Source of the DNA: Bacteroidales bacterium
Lineage (GTDB): Bacteria > Bacteroidota > Bacteroidia > Bacteroidales > UBA3824
Assembly (NCBI GenBank): GCA_017645985.1
Contig: JAGCNK010000178.1
Coordinates: 1 to 23,909, forward strand
DNA: 23,909 nucleotides
Direction of reading: 5' to 3'
The notes beneath the pieces were generated by a model. It made no database searches. It had not been told where the DNA came from and saw only the letters and a program-made list of their open reading frames with translations. This document shows, in pieces, positions 7,552 through 16,500 of the stretch. Every line of letters starts with the position of its first letter. Position 1 is the first letter of the stretch. Position numbers and translations under genes: made by a program.

Positions 7552-9858
7552 TTAATTCCTATCCCACCAATTCTTGTTGAAAATCATATACCCTATGTTG
7601 AACATAAAGTAGAAATGCGAGCTACCGTGGGGCATATATCTGATATTGAGCGCCATAGGACCAATAAAAGTATTATAAAACAATGTGGCGTTGAAGAAAA
7701 ACTCACGACCAGAAAAAGCGTCGCGGCGTTCGGTGCGGTAGTCGCCATTGTCGTCGGCTATGAGGAAATCTTTCTGATAAGGCTGAAAAACGTGACCGTC
7801 TAACAGCAGATGCAGGTTGCTGTACACCCTGAACAACATTCCGACGCTGCCCGCCACATATTTTTTGGAACGGAAATCCTCAAAAATCACCGTCTGCGTG
7901 TAAGGCGTGGGACGGTAGGCGTTGGTGGCAAGAAGGTCAGCCATAGAGTTGCATAGCGTGTCGTGACGGCTGAAATTGCATTCCAAGGTTATCGGAAAAG
8001 TTACACGTCCCCTGTGGAGCGCATAGTTCTTGTAGTCGAGGGTGACATCCCAAAAATAGTTTGACTTAGTGTCGGACGATACCAGCTGCTCAGCCGAAGT
8101 GCCCTGCGAAAACTTTTCGGTCAACGATGTCACCTTGGCGCGGACAAACACCTCCGATCCCTTGGTGGGATACATTCTGTTGTCGAGAGTGGTGCGCTCG
8201 TAGGTAATATGCGCTCCGCCATATTCAAGCAGCGACTTGTCTAACCTGTCGGTAGAGCGGAACTCCTTGTTGAGATAGTACTGCTGCTTGTATACGCCCA
8301 TAGCCGGACCAATCGTAACCTTTCCCGACATTCCGAGCGGAAGTCCGAGGTTGGCGTAGAATCCGCCGTCCTGCTTTATCATCATAGCGTTTCGGGTGTC
8401 GATAAATCTGATGTCGGGGTCCGCCTCCATATAGTTCCAGCGGTCGAGCTGCAATCCGCCCTCCAAATAAAACAATGTAGGATATGTGAAATACGACCTC
8501 ATCGCCACCTTGCCGGCATTGTAAAAACGTCCGAAATATCCATTGCCCCAGAAACGGATAGGAATCTGTCCGAAAAACAAGTGCTCCAACTCCAAAAACA
8601 TCTCCGAAGTGGACGACGAAGAAATTGTGCCTCCGATTTTTGCGCTGATATTCTTGCTGCGTGTAACGTCAAGATTCAGAGAATAATAGCCCGACTGGGG
8701 TTCGTATGTGGAAGAGGGATAAAGCTTGTCTAAAGTGGGGTCGGCTATCAATCGGTAAAAATATCGCCGAGTGGCATCCAAATCACGCGGCGCATTGCTC
8801 CAACGGCGAAAAAGTCCTGTAACATACTTGCTGTGAGCACGTTTCAAACCTGTAATATTCACATTGTCGAACTGAAACTCCGGCATCTTGCTCTTAAACT
8901 CCTCACGCTTAAGATGCACTTCGGTAGAATCTACACGACGGTTGACAGCCTCAAGAATCTGAGGCATCTTTTCCATAGCCGCCACATAGCCTTTGAGGAT
9001 AATCTCGTCTGCCTTGGAAAAATCCAACGTACTGATACTCAACACATCGGGTACAATCATCAAACCTTTGCCCTCGGGAATTGAGTAGTCGCTGCGGTCC
9101 ATAGTCATATTAAAGATCTGCATCATGAGGTCGTCCTCGGAGGGGTTTTCGTTGTTGTCGCTCACCTGCACACCTATAATATAATCAGGATTGAAATCAT
9201 TTTCCATAGCGTCGATGGGGAAATTGTTGTAGATGCCGCCATCGTAAAGAAGTCCCTGCTCATATTTCACAGGCTTGAAATACAGCGGAATAGCCATCGA
9301 CGAGCGCACCGCCTTGCTGAGATTTCCGTTTTTGAAAATCACCGACTTTTTGGCGTAGATGTCGGACGCGGCACAGCGGAAAGGCACCATCAGACTGTCG
9401 AAATTGTAATTGGCGGCAGCCTCGCCCCTACCCATAATCTGCATAAAGGCAAAGTCCATCTGATATCCAGCCACAATGCCCGTGGGAAGATAAGCCTTCA
9501 CCACAGTGTCGCGGTTGAGACGCAGACGCAGCCATTCGGCACTGAGGTCTTCCTGCATAAAAAAGTACTTGAGCGAAATGTCGGTCTCGCCATTGAGCCA
9601 CATCGAAAAATCTTTGGAATGAAACAGAGCCACCATCTCGTCTGTAGTGTAACCAATTGAATACAAAGCTCCTACAATGCTACCCATACTTGTTCCGGTA
9701 ACATAGTCGATAGGAATTGAGTTTTCTTCCAAAGCCTTGATAACGCCGATATGCGCCAGACCCTTGGCACCTCCGCCGCTAAGCACAATGCCCACCTTCT
9801 GGGCGTTAAGTATTGTAGAACTGATAATTAAAGCAAAAAGAATTAGAATCTTCTTCAT
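7552..9858 (-). CDS. Patatin-like phospholipase with POTRA-like and outer-membrane barrel domains (PlpD/type Vd-like)
   Basis: The protein has 768 residues. Residues 1-19 form a signal peptide. The patatin domain (about 21-310) has the oxyanion loop SGGGAKG (27-33), the nucleophile motif GTSMG with S57, and the DGG motif with D206, so the Ser-Asp dyad of patatin lipases is complete. Residues about 325-400 look like one POTRA-type module, and about 405-768 are alternating aromatic-rich strands of a surface-antigen (Omp85/D15) 16-strand-type barrel. The layout matches the type Vd PlpD family, in which the lipase is exported through or displayed by its own barrel. Hydrolysis of phospholipid or another ester at the outer membrane is inferred from the family. 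Its ATG overlaps the stop of the upstream caspase-like gene (ATGA), indicating translational coupling. Confidence 0.9.
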   Translation of the reverse strand: MKKILILFALIISSTILNAQKVGIVLSGGGAKGLAHIGVIKALEENSIPIDYVTGTSMGSIVGALYSIGYTTDEMVALFHSKDFSMWLNGETDISLKYFFMQEDLSAEWLRLRLNRDTVVKAYLPTGIVAGYQMDFAFMQIMGRGEAAANYNFDSLMVPFRCAASDIYAKKSVIFKNGNLSKAVRSSMAIPLYFKPVKYEQGLLYDGGIYNNFPIDAMENDFNPDYIIGVQVSDNNENPSEDDLMMQIFNMTMDRSDYSIPEGKGLMIVPDVLSISTLDFSKADEIILKGYVAAMEKMPQILEAVNRRVDSTEVHLKREEFKSKMPEFQFDNVNITGLKRAHSKYVTGLFRRWSNAPRDLDATRRYFYRLIADPTLDKLYPSSTYEPQSGYYSLNLDVTRSKNISAKIGGTISSSSTSEMFLELEHLFFGQIPIRFWGNGYFGRFYNAGKVAMRSYFTYPTLFYLEGGLQLDRWNYMEADPDIRFIDTRNAMMIKQDGGFYANLGLPLGMSGKVTIGPAMGVYKQQYYLNKEFRSTDRLDKSLLEYGGAHITYERTTLDNRMYPTKGSEVFVRAKVTSLTEKFSQGTSAEQLVSSDTKSNYFWDVTLDYKNYALHRGRVTFPITLECNFSRHDTLCNSMADLLATNAYRPTPYTQTVIFEDFRSKKYVAGSVGMLFRVYSNLHLLLDGHVFQPYQKDFLIADDNGDYRTERRDAFSGREFFFNATLFYNTFIGPMALNIRYMPHGSSHFYFMFNIGYMIFNKNWWDRN

Positions 9859-11729
9859 TTTAGTATTGTTATAATATCTTTGTTGATACAGTCCAATTTA
9901 GGAACAACGGTAATGCCACGCTGGGCGCACTCCTTCATCATCTCACGCGAAATAGCCGAGAAAAGCGCCTTCATAGTAAGTGTGGAATTGGAAAACGCCG
10001 ACTGCTTGATGGTGGAGAGCAGATAGTGTGTAAATAGTCCGTGGCGCGACTGCTCAATAAGCGGATTTGCCTGCTCGCCCGCCGAAGCGTAGAAAACAGC
10101 CATCTCGCCGTCGGAACTGGTAAGCACCGGCAGACTCGGAAGATTCCAAAGCGTTCCGCCGTTCTCCTCAAAAGGCTCGCCTGTGCGTGTTACGCCCGAA
10201 AACGATGTCTCAAAAAAGCATATCGCCGTTTTGGGACGCAGATTGTGTATCACCCTGATAATCTCTGACACGGGGTAGCCGGTATGCTCGGCATCGTTGG
10301 CCCGCGAATCAGACAATAATATATAAGGTGCGCTCGACTGCGGATTTACCGAGCCGAGACCCGAGAAATAAAAAATCACGTGGTCGATACGGTTGGTGGA
10401 GATATGCTCCAGCTGACCGTTGGGTTTGAAAATATTCACCATCCTTGCCTTGGTGGCGTTCTGGTCGGTAAACAGGATAATGTTCTGACGGGGAATGCGC
10501 AGCACCTTGGTCATATAGTTGTAAAACACCACGGCATCGTTCGACGCATACTGAGCGGCAGGCAGGTTGTTGTATTTTTCTACGCCGATGATAATGGCGC
10601 AGGTGTTGTCGCCCTGGTTGAGCGTGGTGGGTATTCCGTTGTTCACATCGTCGATAGCCCGCTCCTTGAAATTGATTGTCACCGACAGATCCTTATGGTC
10701 GATAGAGGGAATGCTGGTGTTGACAGGCACTTTGAACGGAATCTCCTCGGCGAGCTTTCCCGCCTGGTCTACAATGTCTAACTTGAACACCACGTCGTTG
10801 GCGGCAAACACATTGTCGACAAAAAACTTGAACTCGAGCTTAGCCACCTCGTTGTACGAAACGGTGGAGAGGGGAATCTTTTTGCCCGAATCTATAATCC
10901 TCACGCCAGTGGACTCCGACGAGATATACGCCGAATACGACTGGGCAGTGGTACGGGCTGTATTTTTTAGCGACACAACCATCTTGACAGTTTCGCCACG
11001 GTTGATACGCGAATTGCCGTTGCCGAGCTTCACACCGTCAGAGTCGATACCGTCGTTGATGGCGTAGCCCGACACATGCAGCTGCACAGGGTCGTTGCTC
11101 ACCACCTCGTACTGCTTAGTGCCAAACACTCCGAAACTGGTAACCTCCACATCCTGACGTCCGTAGAGTACAAGACCGAGGTTGTCGCCATAAAACTTTT
11201 CAAAAGGAATATGGGCAGCCAGGCTGTCGTTGATAAAAAACACGTACATCTTCTGCTGGTACTGCACGCGGAGCTTGTTCTCTTGTCCTCCCTTGCGTAT
11301 ATTCCTGCACACGGTGGGTTTCACCAGATATTCGTTTTTTCCTCCGGCACGAGCCTCGCGCACAAAGAAAGAACCGTTGTCGGTGATCACAAACGAGAAA
11401 AATCCGTATTTTCCCTTGCCCCACACAATGCCGAAGCCGCCGTTTTTAGCGCCCGACTTGATTCTGCCGGTGGTCTCGATAAAGAAATTGCGCCCGGGAT
11501 GCAGCTTGGTGGCTATGTCAAAAGTCTTGGAACCTGTCTCGCGGTTGTACTTGAGGTAGTAGCGTCCGTAGCCAAAGCTCGACGAATAGTCGGGAGTAGA
11601 CTCCACAGGCCATCCGAGCTGGTTGCTCATGAATCGCTCGTTCACAATAGTCTCCTTTACCTGCGCCTGCGTAACGGATACGGCAGCAGATAACAGCATT
11701 GCAAATAATATGGCAACCGCTCGGCACAT
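9855..11729 (-). CDS. Secreted caspase-like (C14 fold) protein with substituted catalytic residues
   Basis: The protein has 624 residues. A signal peptide ends near residue 22 (TQA|Q). Residues about 25-210 look like a beta-sandwich of LamG/concanavalin type, and about 215-350 resemble a CARDB/Ig-like domain. Residues about 370-600 are a caspase-like domain with IIIGVEKY, the ASNDA segment, a VIFYFSG strand and a GLFTHYLL ending. Active caspase homologues have S-G-H-G and D-[AS]-C-F-S-G. Here the sequences are FSGLG (L458) and ETSFSG (S509), so the catalytic His and Cys both appear to be lost while the fold signatures remain. This suggests a pseudoprotease with a binding or scaffolding role in the periplasm or on the surface. 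The start follows the 103-residue gene by 19 bases, and its stop overlaps the patatin start. Confidence 0.85.
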   Translation of the reverse strand: MCRAVAILFAMLLSAAVSVTQAQVKETIVNERFMSNQLGWPVESTPDYSSSFGYGRYYLKYNRETGSKTFDIATKLHPGRNFFIETTGRIKSGAKNGGFGIVWGKGKYGFFSFVITDNGSFFVREARAGGKNEYLVKPTVCRNIRKGGQENKLRVQYQQKMYVFFINDSLAAHIPFEKFYGDNLGLVLYGRQDVEVTSFGVFGTKQYEVVSNDPVQLHVSGYAINDGIDSDGVKLGNGNSRINRGETVKMVVSLKNTARTTAQSYSAYISSESTGVRIIDSGKKIPLSTVSYNEVAKLEFKFFVDNVFAANDVVFKLDIVDQAGKLAEEIPFKVPVNTSIPSIDHKDLSVTINFKERAIDDVNNGIPTTLNQGDNTCAIIIGVEKYNNLPAAQYASNDAVVFYNYMTKVLRIPRQNIILFTDQNATKARMVNIFKPNGQLEHISTNRIDHVIFYFSGLGSVNPQSSAPYILLSDSRANDAEHTGYPVSEIIRVIHNLRPKTAICFFETSFSGVTRTGEPFEENGGTLWNLPSLPVLTSSDGEMAVFYASAGEQANPLIEQSRHGLFTHYLLSTIKQSAFSNSTLTMKALFSAISREMMKECAQRGITVVPKLDCINKDIITILK

Positions 11730-11748
11730 TGTGTAGATGAACTATTTG

Positions 11749-12060
11749 TTAAAATTTGATAATCAGAGTGATAATGATAAGCAGAATTATCGCACCAATC
11801 ATTCCTCTTCCCGCCTTGTACATATTGTTGCGGGTAAAGATGTAGAAAACCAGAAGGTCGGGCAAAGCGCATAGGCTCACGATCTTCATAATCACCTCAG
11901 GTTTGAACTGGACGGTGAAAAAGGTTTCCAAAGATACTGTGGGATAAAACTTTACATACCAAAATAAAAGCAATACCACTGCCGGAACCACTATGCCCGA
12001 CAGCATTCCGAACCATACGGTGTCGTACTTGTTGATTTGTCCTCTTTTATGTGTCTCCAT
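11749..12060 (-). CDS. Small three-helix inner-membrane protein of unknown function
   Basis: The protein has 103 residues. After a short charged N-terminus there are three hydrophobic segments: about residues 16-38 (MLSGIVVPAVVLLLFWYV), 58-75 (ending LLVFYIF) and 85-102 (MIGAIILLIIITLIIK). A basic turn with RNNMYKAGRG lies between the second and third. The protein ends directly after the last helix. I do not recognise a characterised family; small proteins of this kind are common in Bacteroidota. It is the promoter-proximal gene of the operon with the caspase-like and patatin-barrel genes, so its function may be tied to them, but nothing in its sequence proves this. Confidence 0.82.
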   Translation of the reverse strand: METHKRGQINKYDTVWFGMLSGIVVPAVVLLLFWYVKFYPTVSLETFFTVQFKPEVIMKIVSLCALPDLLVFYIFTRNNMYKAGRGMIGAIILLIIITLIIKF

Positions 12061-12079
12061 TTCTATATTAAAATTTGTG

Positions 12080-12111
12080 CAAAAGAAATTATTTTTTTAC
12101 AAAAAAACAAA
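12080..12111 (-). promoter_or_regulatory. Promoter of the membrane protein-caspase-like-patatin operon
   Basis: On the minus strand there is a full -33 TTTG (12108-12111), a 20-base spacer, and TTCTTTTG (12080-12087), which matches 7 of 8 positions of TAnnTTTG. The predicted start near 12073 leaves a leader of only ~12 bases before the ATG at 12060. Confidence 0.68.
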
Positions 12112-12180
12112 CCGGCGGTGTAAGCAAAAAAATAATAATTAATTCAGAATTATTAAAATGCCTTACAATCGGAGAGATAG

Positions 12181-12188
12181 TAACTTTG
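12181..12188 (+). promoter_or_regulatory. Promoter -7 element of the TPR protein gene
   Basis: TAACTTTG is an exact match to the Bacteroidota -7 consensus TAnnTTTG. The -33 region, 19-21 bases upstream, matches poorly. The element lies inside the upstream in-frame extension of the reading frame, so it also decides the start: transcripts from here can only use the ATG at 12224, with a ~30-base A-rich leader. With the minus-strand promoter at 12080-12111 it makes a divergent control region in the 163-base gap. Confidence 0.68.
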
Positions 12189-12223
12189 CAACAAGAAAAA
12201 AAGAGATTATAAAAGAAAAAACA

Positions 12224-13525
12224 ATGGACAAAAAATTACTTACGATTACTGCTGCGGCACTGCTTTCGGGCGCATCCTTGACCGCCGCCGCACAAGAGAA
12301 AAGCGAGGAGAGCATACGCAACCATTCGCTCTACAAATCACTTTTAGACGTGGAGGCATACAACTACGCCGCCGCACCGTTTCAAGAACTCTTTACCAAA
12401 GACCCCAAGTACAGCAAACAGATGTACATCGACGGTGTGAAAATATACAAAGGACTATACGCACAGGCTGCCGACGCAAAAGCAGCCAACGCCTACGCCG
12501 ACACCATCAAGGCTATATATATGCAGCGAATCCAATATTTCGGTGACTCTGCCAACGTGCTGGGACGCTGCGGTATCGACATTATGAAACTGCGCAAATC
12601 TGACAACGGATATATGGAGGCGTTCGACCTTTTGAACCAGTCGGTGACGCTCTACAAAGGCGACCCTGAAATATCGGTGGCTTCGTCGTATCTGCAACTT
12701 GCCACAAGCCTTGCCGCAGCCAAGAAAATCACCGTGTCGAAATACTGCCAAAGCTCTATGCCGGTGCTCAACGCCCTGTACACCAACATAGCCTCGGGCA
12801 AAAAAGACGCAACATACGCCAAAAACGCCGAGTCGGTGTTTAACGCTGTGAAAAACGGCAGCGCAAAACTCAATCAGAAACTTCTGGTAAGCACCGTGGA
12901 CTCGCTCACCACACAGAGCGACATCGACAACAACGCCGCCATACTCTGCAAGGTGCTTCAATGCCTCAACTGCGACAACAGCGACTCGTATGCCAAGGCA
13001 TCGGAAATTATGTACCAAAACAACCCCACAGCCGAGGCTGCATCGGCAATTGCAAGATTCTACAAACGCAGCCAAAAGTGGGACAAAGCCGCCCAATACT
13101 ACCAGGAGGCAGCTCAGAAAACCACCGACGACCTTCAAAAATCCGACTATCTGTACGAAACAGCATCGGCGTTCGGTATGCTGCACAAGTATTACGACGC
13201 AGTGTCGTTTGCCAAAAAATCCGCAGAGCTCAACGCCTCCAACGGCAAGCCCCTTCTGCTGATAGCCGCCATATACGGCGCAAACGCACCCAGCCTTGCA
13301 AGCGACGCTTTTGAACGTGGCAAAATCTACTGGGTGGCTGCCGACTACGCCGCCAAAGCCAAACGCGCCGACTACAACCTCAAAAACGAGGCAGAATCGC
13401 TTATCAACAAATACGCCCACCAGTTCCCATCCAAAGAGGAGGCTTTTATGCACTCTGTACAGGGGGGACAACAAATAGAGGTGGAAATCCTTAAATTTAA
13501 GGAATCCACCTCTGCTAGATTCTAA
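12224..13525 (+). CDS. Exported tetratricopeptide-repeat protein
   Basis: The protein has 433 residues from the ATG at 12224. The frame is open 66 bases further upstream, but that stretch holds the promoter and would mask the signal peptide. Residues 1-23 are a signal peptide (K-K-rich start, alanine-rich core, AAA|Q). The rest is nearly all alpha-helical with TPR-like pairs. The clearest are near residues 280-345 (ARFYKRSQKWDKAAQYYQEA and the following DAVSFAKKSAELN unit), with a more divergent pair near 30-75 (FQELFTKDPKY). TPR proteins act as binding scaffolds; a periplasmic partner-binding role is inferred, and no enzyme motif is seen. It stands alone and converges on the 3014-residue protein gene, with an 18-base gap between the stops. 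A strong hairpin lies in its last codons. Confidence 0.85.
   Translation: MDKKLLTITAAALLSGASLTAAAQEKSEESIRNHSLYKSLLDVEAYNYAAAPFQELFTKDPKYSKQMYIDGVKIYKGLYAQAADAKAANAYADTIKAIYMQRIQYFGDSANVLGRCGIDIMKLRKSDNGYMEAFDLLNQSVTLYKGDPEISVASSYLQLATSLAAAKKITVSKYCQSSMPVLNALYTNIASGKKDATYAKNAESVFNAVKNGSAKLNQKLLVSTVDSLTTQSDIDNNAAILCKVLQCLNCDNSDSYAKASEIMYQNNPTAEAASAIARFYKRSQKWDKAAQYYQEAAQKTTDDLQKSDYLYETASAFGMLHKYYDAVSFAKKSAELNASNGKPLLLIAAIYGANAPSLASDAFERGKIYWVAADYAAKAKRADYNLKNEAESLINKYAHQFPSKEEAFMHSVQGGQQIEVEILKFKESTSARF
13477..13513. repeat. Hairpin inside the 3' end of the TPR gene
   Basis: AGAGGTGGA (13477-13485) pairs with TCCACCTCT (13505-13513). Inside it TCCTTAAA (13488-13495) pairs with TTTAAGGA (13496-13503), leaving only a small asymmetric A bulge. 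It ends 12 bases before the TAA at 13525 and lies between two convergent genes. Neither strand has a proper U-tract after it, so a bidirectional RNA 3'-end or stabilising structure is possible but a classic terminator is not shown. Confidence 0.6.
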
Positions 13526-13543
13526 TCAGTTTAAACTTATATC

Positions 13544-16500
13544 CTATTGAATAATGATGCGTTTGGTGACTGTCCTCGAGGGCGTTGCCAAACGTATTAA
13601 ATATACGCCAGAGCGTCCTGTAAGGTCGAACATCAGAGAGCTGCAATTGAGCGTCTTGGTCATCAGCACCTTGCCCGAAACGGTTACCAGTGTCATCTGT
13701 ACTGTGGTCGACTCCTGAGTGAGAGCCGAGAACTCAACAGATACCGGGCCGTGCGAGGGAACAGGATAAACCTTAACATCCCAATCATCGTACAGATCCT
13801 GATCAAGCACAGGGTACATCACCTCTTCCTCGTTAACTGTGGGTTCGTCCACAAGCGGAAGCATATTGTCGTACAGAGGATCAGAAACATTGTCCTGACC
13901 GTCGGACTGCGAAACGTTGAAATCACTAACGTCGACAACCTCGGGCAGTGTCACATCCAAGAAATTAGGCTCTAAAGGCTCCACTCTCGCAGGATTGGGG
14001 TTGATGATGATAGGCGTTACGGGATCTTCAACAGTATTCAAATCGTCGAAATTGTTGACATCGGGAGTGGTCTGCGAATTTGACTTAGAAGCTATCTTGA
14101 TAGTGAAAGTCAACGGTGCTGACTTGGCTCCGTGGCTGTCGGTGGCGGTGATGGCTATATTGTAGACACCCTCATCGCTTGCCGCAGGCTGACCGCTGAA
14201 TGTACCGGTCTGGTAATCGTAAGAGAGCCAAGCGGGCAATGCAGAACCATCCAAAGATGTAACATCCACGCTAGCAATATAATCGCTCGGGTCGTTGTCT
14301 ACAAAGAGGTCGGTGCCAAGGGCAAGTTCAAACTTCTCGTCGTAAGCAGCCTTGGTGTCGGCAACCGAAACCACAGCCTCAGGAGCGTGGTTGGGTTTGA
14401 ACAAGAGTTTGAAACGCGAATTGTTTGTTCCAGCCTCCACATCCACTGTGCAAGAATAACCTTCGGAGATGGGTGTGATAGTTCCGTTCTTGGTATCCTG
14501 GAGATATACAATCACGTCTTTTACAGTGTTCACTGTCACCGAAAGAGTATATTTGCCGGAGTTAACGGCTGTGTATCCGAGACGAATCTCGCCGCCGTCC
14601 TTAACCGAGGAAGGAAGACCGTTGGCCACAAGCGGAACTTTGTGCTCGCTGCCGAAAGAATAGAACGACAGCATTTTTTTGATATTCGCTTCCTGCATAT
14701 AGGCATCGAAGCGCGAATCGATACCCTCGGTAGCTCCGTCGGCAAAGTAAACAACGCTCTGATATTGCTTACCCTTGCCCGATGTAAGGAACACAAGTTT
14801 CTCCATCTCAGGCTTAGCATCTTGGTTGCCGCTCTTAATCTGAGTGTAAGATTTTCCATGGCAACGGCTCTCAGGCGGGAATGTTACATTGCCGCCCTGG
14901 GTCAAAACATCCTTGGTAGCGTGAACAAAGAAGCTCTGTCCTGCGGCTATGTAGCGGCAGTTATCGTCGGTAACTGCACCAACCTGAACACCAGGACCAA
15001 CTGCGTATGCAACCGGCACGTTGTCGATACTGTTGTGCAGATAGATAACTGCGTCCACATTGTTGAACTCCAATTTGTTGGCATCAAACGCCGACACATA
15101 AGGATTGGCGATGAAGTTCCATCCGTCGAGCATATCGGCCTTGTAGCCTTCGGCATCAAGCACGTCGTTGGCGGTAAACTGAACAGGCACTACAACCGAC
15201 TGGGTAGCAGCATTTGCAAGAGGTGTGCCGGTGAACGAAAGTGCGTGAGCCTTCAACTGCGGGCTGCTCAGATAGCGGTAAGGCGTAGTGAGGTTTGTCG
15301 GATCAGGTTTGTCAAGCTTTACCCAACCATTAGCCAAGATAGCAGGATTAGAAGATTCGCTCTCGTTGTCCTTATATGAATATGTGTCAGTATCGTCCAA
15401 ATTTTGATCCTCACGGTATTTGTAGATAAACGCACCATAGAGGAAGTTAGACACATCGCCGTTGTAGCCAGTCACGGGAACGCACATACGCTCATACTCC
15501 CAACAGCGTACAAAACGTTGGAAAGTAAGCTTGCCGTTAAATGCGCCGTTGTATACAAGCGAACCAGTGGGCGCGATAGAACGGTTGTCGTCGGCAGCCT
15601 TGGTGGCAGCTTTGAGTGTCAGTCTTGAATCACTCGACACATCCACATCGCCAAAAACTGTGAGACGTCCGCCAGTTGCTACGCTGAGCTTGCCGCCGTC
15701 GCACAATGTAAGATCGTGGCAGATGGCAGAATCTTTGTTCTCGGAAATTTCGGGCCAATGCAACGGATTGCCGCCGATTTTAATGTCGGTGCGTTTTGTG
15801 GGAACAAATCCGATAACCCAGTTTTCCTTATCGTACCAGTCGGAGCTATTATCGCCACCCCAGCTATAAGGCCAGGTGGTCTGGAAACCGAACGAGAACA
15901 AGTCGGGAGCAGCCTTGTCGGAAGTGATAGTCATAATTTCATCAGATTCCACATATCCACCTTCGCCGGTTTCCACTGCGTTAGAACCAGAAATCACCCA
16001 TTTGTCTTTGTTTTCGCCAGCCTCACGGTTGAAATGAACCTGACGAAGGTCTTGAACATTCAGCTGTTGGTTCTTGATGGGCGACCGTCCGTCCCAACGG
16101 GTAAGAATCTGAGCCTTATAACCAGATTCGTCGCCATAAATGCTCCAAAATTCGTTAGTAGACACCGAGAAGAGGTCGGAAGAGTACTGATCCCAACAAT
16201 AAGGAGAGTCGTAAAAATACTGCACTGTCCAATAAACCGATCCAGTGGTTGAAGTACTCTGGATAGTAAGAGGACCGTAACGCAAATCTCCGTTAGTGTT
16301 GCCCACGGGGAAAGTGTAGCTTTCGCCATTGTTGATACGTTTGCGGAAAGGTCCGTCAACATAGGATGTCTGACCAAAACCGATCACGCTGTTTTCCTCT
16401 GGATTATCCAATGTGAGCAAGCCATTTTCGTCGCAAGGATTGATAACGCCCTGAACAAACTCGATAGTGTTGTGAACAAACACATCGTTGTAAAGATGTA

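Noticed and set aside
11076..11693. 205-codon plus-strand open frame opposite the caspase-like gene
   Set aside because: It is antisense to the signal peptide and N-terminal domains of a gene with clear operon structure; no independent evidence.
9855..11729. Reading the caspase-like/patatin operon as an anti-phage abortive-infection system
   Set aside because: Both proteins have signal peptides, the patatin is fused to an outer-membrane barrel, and the caspase dyad is missing; no sensor, cyclase or nucleotide-binding partner is nearby.
12158..12223. Upstream ATG extending the TPR protein by 22 residues
   Set aside because: The extension contains an exact TAnnTTTG promoter element and would bury the signal peptide behind charged residues.
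12455..13474. 339-codon open frame on the minus strand, antisense to the TPR gene
   Set aside because: The product is Cys/Val/Gly-rich with no domain or signal; it mirrors the strong codon bias of the TPR gene, which has a promoter, a signal peptide and repeats.
14132..15379. 415-codon plus-strand open frame opposite the giant secreted protein
   Set aside because: It is a codon-bias shadow; the opposite frame continues through recognisable secretion-associated domains without interruption.
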